From Thiotrichales bacterium (GTDB lineage Bacteria; Pseudomonadota; Gammaproteobacteria; Thiomicrospirales; Thiomicrospiraceae): a DNA stretch of 8,270 nucleotides. The DNA lies in the NCBI GenBank assembly GCA_014763835.1, contig JACXUQ010000045.1:1-8270 (forward strand), given 5' to 3'. Shown piece after piece: positions 6,490-8,270 of the stretch (positions are counted from its first letter, which is position 1; each line of letters starts with the position of its first letter). Under the pieces are notes generated by a model, which saw only the letters and a program-made list of their open reading frames with translations, made no database searches and was not told the DNA's origin. Position numbers and translations under genes: made by a program.

Positions 6490-6956
6490 ATAATTTATTA
6501 GTCTCTAAAAGATTAAAAAAGGCAAAAGATAAAGACATTGTTTTTGAAATTTTGGATATTAAAAAGAACAAAAAAACAGGTTTTTTCCAGAAAATGACAG
6601 AAATTTATGTGTTTGCACTAGCATTAGGGATAAAGGAGAAAAAAATGACCCCTATTTCTGGTGGATTTGGTGAACCTATCGCTATTGACCTATTTACAGA
6701 TGAGCAGCAAAAATATTTTGATACAGTTATCCTTTTTCACGAAGCTGGAGATATCACTAAATTAAATAAAGAAAATGATGAAAATATTGCATCGTATATG
6801 AAAATAATAGAAGAATATACAAATGGAGGCTTAGAAATTATTAAAGAAAAAATACTGATTCATCCTGAAGATTCATTTAATATTATTAGCCGTTTAGTTA
6901 CTGAACAACTAAACAACATGGTACCAAAAGAGGCGGAAGAGGATTTTGGATGGTAA
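6486..6956 (+). CDS. Dnd system-associated protein 4-like protein
   Basis: The 156-residue protein is probably cytosolic, with no membrane segment. The stretch TEIYVFALALGIKEKK (38-53) and the motif EEYTNGGL (109-116) resemble a family annotated as Dnd system-associated protein 4, whose members have an EEYANGGL-like motif and cluster with phosphorothioation genes. This match is from memory and needs a profile search. Biochemical function is not established for the family as far as I know. The ATG overlaps the ATPase stop by four bases, and the stop codon overlaps the next start by seven, so it is embedded in the operon and likely a partner of the ATPase. A later in-frame ATG (residue 37) would cut into the conserved part, so the overlap start is preferred. 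Confidence 0.68.
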   Translation: MNNLLVSKRLKKAKDKDIVFEILDIKKNKKTGFFQKMTEIYVFALALGIKEKKMTPISGGFGEPIAIDLFTDEQQKYFDTVILFHEAGDITKLNKENDENIASYMKIIEEYTNGGLEIIKEKILIHPEDSFNIISRLVTEQLNNMVPKEAEEDFGW

Positions 6957-7537
6957 ATGATATAAAACAACTTTTTGAAAAATATAAAAGTAAAGAATCT
7001 ATAATTTTAGAAGCTTACAAATTATCAAATAATAATCTTGAAGATATAAAAAATGTGTTAAAAGACTTTAATATAGATTCAAACATTATTAATAATGTAA
7101 TTGATTCGTATTTAATTGTATCTCAAGGTTCTAAAGTAGATAAAAATATTAAAAACTTGATTAACGATATTAGCTTTATAGATGAAAATCCTTCATTACT
7201 TCAAGATTTAGCAAAAATCTATTTTTATTGTGATGAAATAAGCTTTGAAAATAATGAAATTAGTATTAGAAAAAAGATAATTACTAAAAATGACGAACCA
7301 GAACAACCAAACATTGATATTGATAAAACAATATATATTGCACTCCAAAAAATCAAATATAATAAAATGGACACATATGCGATCAATAAAATCAGTGAAC
7401 TTGGAAATTATTCTAAATATGTAAAGTTACATTCTCTTCTGATGAAAGCAATTGAATATCAAGAAAAGATAAAAAAACTAGATGACAATGAATGTAAAAT
7501 AGATCTTGAAACATTGGAAAATCTGTTAATATCATGA
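6950..7537 (+). CDS. Hypothetical helical protein (195 residues)
   Basis: I do not recognise this family. The 195-residue product is Lys-, Asn- and Ile-rich and predicted mostly helical, with no Cys-pair motif, P-loop, signal peptide or membrane segment visible. An N-terminal half (about 1-100) made of short helices is separated by an acidic, Pro-containing stretch (near EPEQPNIDIDK, about 117-127) from a C-terminal helical half. That suggests two small domains, perhaps for protein binding. It starts inside the preceding gene (ATG at 6950, stop at 6954-6956) after a good GGAAGAGGA (6935-6943) and its stop overlaps the next ATG by four bases, so it is co-translated with the cassette. A role as accessory subunit is inferred only from position. 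Confidence 0.7.
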   Translation: MVNDIKQLFEKYKSKESIILEAYKLSNNNLEDIKNVLKDFNIDSNIINNVIDSYLIVSQGSKVDKNIKNLINDISFIDENPSLLQDLAKIYFYCDEISFENNEISIRKKIITKNDEPEQPNIDIDKTIYIALQKIKYNKMDTYAINKISELGNYSKYVKLHSLLMKAIEYQEKIKKLDDNECKIDLETLENLLIS

Positions 7538-8163
7538 ATTTTATAGACAATTTATCTACAAATAAATACCTTACTAATAATAATTCAATAGATTGTGAAA
7601 TTATATCTGCAAGCCTATTTTCAGATTTTTTAATAAAATCTTTCAGTAATGATTTATTTTTTGAAAAAAGAATAGAAATTAAATTAAAAAAGTTAGATAC
7701 AAATATTGAAGATATCAATCATTTTCTAAAAAATGATCAGTTACTTATCAATAGACTTTTTGAAACGAATTTTGATGAAAACATCATCGCGAATGAATTT
7801 AATTTATTTTTTGATGATGTTATAGATATATTAAATAAATTGGCTTTAAAATTAAATCATTATATAGATAAAAATATTTTTGATAAGATATGGAGAAAAG
7901 TAGAAGAAAAAAAGTATTTAACATATGATGACCTAAATTTTATAAATAATGAAGTAATACAAAAATATGTTTATGTGTTTTTGATTTCCGCTATTGCTCT
8001 TGGGTTACAACGTTATACTTTTAAGCCTGGTTTTACTACTGACTCAACTTGGCACAAATGGGAAGATGAAGTCGAAAAATTTCAAAATCGGGAGCAAGAC
8101 TTTATTTCCCTTTACCCTCAGTGGAAAAATGCTTATTGGTCTGTGGAGTTGCCTCGAAAGTAA
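7534..8163 (+). CDS. Hypothetical protein, probably chimeric at its C-terminus
   Basis: The 209-residue product is not recognised. Residues 1-149 are Asn/Lys/Ile-rich and helical like the preceding cassette protein and could belong to the same complex. From about residue 150 onward (FLISAIALGLQRY, then a Trp-rich tail ending YWSVELPRK) both amino acid use and base composition change: I counted 29 of 180 G+C in 7801-7980 and 72 of 180 in 7981-8160. The hydrophobic stretch near 145-158 could be the end of a membrane helix from another protein. The simplest reading is an in-frame junction between the last cassette gene and the 3' end of a resident gene, making the cassette part truncated. The start overlaps the upstream stop by four bases (ATGA). 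The stop is directly followed by the gtrA-like start. A naturally biased single protein is the alternative. Confidence 0.62.
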   Translation: MNFIDNLSTNKYLTNNNSIDCEIISASLFSDFLIKSFSNDLFFEKRIEIKLKKLDTNIEDINHFLKNDQLLINRLFETNFDENIIANEFNLFFDDVIDILNKLALKLNHYIDKNIFDKIWRKVEEKKYLTYDDLNFINNEVIQKYVYVFLISAIALGLQRYTFKPGFTTDSTWHKWEDEVEKFQNREQDFISLYPQWKNAYWSVELPRK

Positions 8164-8270
8164 ATGAAAGTCGTCAATTATGTTTTATTTGCCCTTATCG
8201 CCACCGGGGTTAATCTTTTAACCCAGTGGCCGCTGTTTGTGTTGTTTGATGGCTGGTGGGTGTTATATGC
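8164..8270 (+). CDS. GtrA-like membrane protein, 5' end only
   Basis: The first 35 codons of a gene that runs off the window. The product begins MKVVNYVLFALIATGVNLL and continues with a hydrophobic stretch to FVLFDGWWVLY. This resembles the first transmembrane helix of the GtrA family, small four-helix membrane proteins linked to moving lipid-linked sugars across the inner membrane in cell-surface polysaccharide synthesis. Its ATG follows the preceding TAA without a gap, which suggests translational coupling to whatever gene originally preceded it, and no strong ribosome binding site of its own is seen. G+C is about 43% (47 of 110 in 8161-8270), far above the cassette, so this is taken as resident chromosome. 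Family assignment rests on a short fragment. Confidence 0.6.
   Translation, partial: MKVVNYVLFALIATGVNLLTQWPLFVLFDGWWVLY

Noticed and set aside
7413..7718. 101-codon minus-strand frame across the junction of the two unknown genes
   Set aside because: Antisense to two coupled genes, same composition artefact, no promoter or ribosome binding site seen.
2214..8163. Complete classical Dnd phosphorothioation system
   Set aside because: No cysteine desulfurase (DndA), DndB, PAPS-reductase-like DndC or small DndE is encoded in the window, so only Dnd-like parts can be claimed.
1..8270. CRISPR array, tRNA, rRNA or riboswitch
   Set aside because: No regularly spaced repeats, cloverleaf, rRNA-like sequence or recognisable riboswitch core was seen on reading either strand; the only long non-coding stretch is 1038-1229.

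Overview
The window looks like an accessory (defence-type) island in an AT-rich bacterium, most likely a member of the Campylobacterota (Sulfurimonas, Sulfuricurvum or Arcobacter-like). That placement is an inference from the very AT-rich, Lys/Asn/Ile-rich coding style, not from a marker gene. All complete genes lie on the + strand.

Left part (1-1124): the right-hand part of an insertion sequence. It carries an apparently intact DDE (rve-type, IS481/IS3-like) transposase followed by hairpins and a plausible right terminus ending in GACTACA. The left end of the element is not in the window.

Control region and regulator (about 1125-2156): a short intergenic stretch holds a sigma70-like promoter overlapped by a palindrome, then a 308-residue HTH-WYL-WCX transcriptional regulator. 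Such regulators often head phage-defence loci (the BrxR/CapW type).

Cassette (2214-8163): six genes in tight order, every junction from the helicase onward either overlapping or only 8 bases apart. They encode (1) a PLD-like nuclease fused to a superfamily 2 helicase, resembling the restriction helicase linked to DNA phosphorothioation (Dnd) systems; (2) a 43-residue protein with a GTG start; (3) a DndD-like SMC/ABC ATPase with a CxCG hook; (4) a 156-residue protein resembling Dnd system-associated protein 4; (5) a 195-residue unknown; and (6) a 209-residue unknown. No phosphorothioate-writing gene (DndA, DndC, DndE), no DndB and no methyltransferase is in the window. My reading is a Dnd-related but apparently modification-free ATPase plus helicase-nuclease defence cassette. 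The working model, which is inference, is that the ATPase and small partners sense or load on DNA and the PLD helicase unwinds and cuts it, under WYL control.

Right edge (about 7981-8270): hand-counted G+C rises abruptly from 16% (7801-7980) to 40% (7981-8160) in the middle of the last cassette ORF, and stays near 43% to the window end. There, a GtrA-like membrane protein starts directly after the ORF's stop codon. This suggests that the last cassette gene is joined in frame to the tail of a resident gene that was originally coupled to the gtrA-like gene, so the cassette may be truncated at its 3' end.
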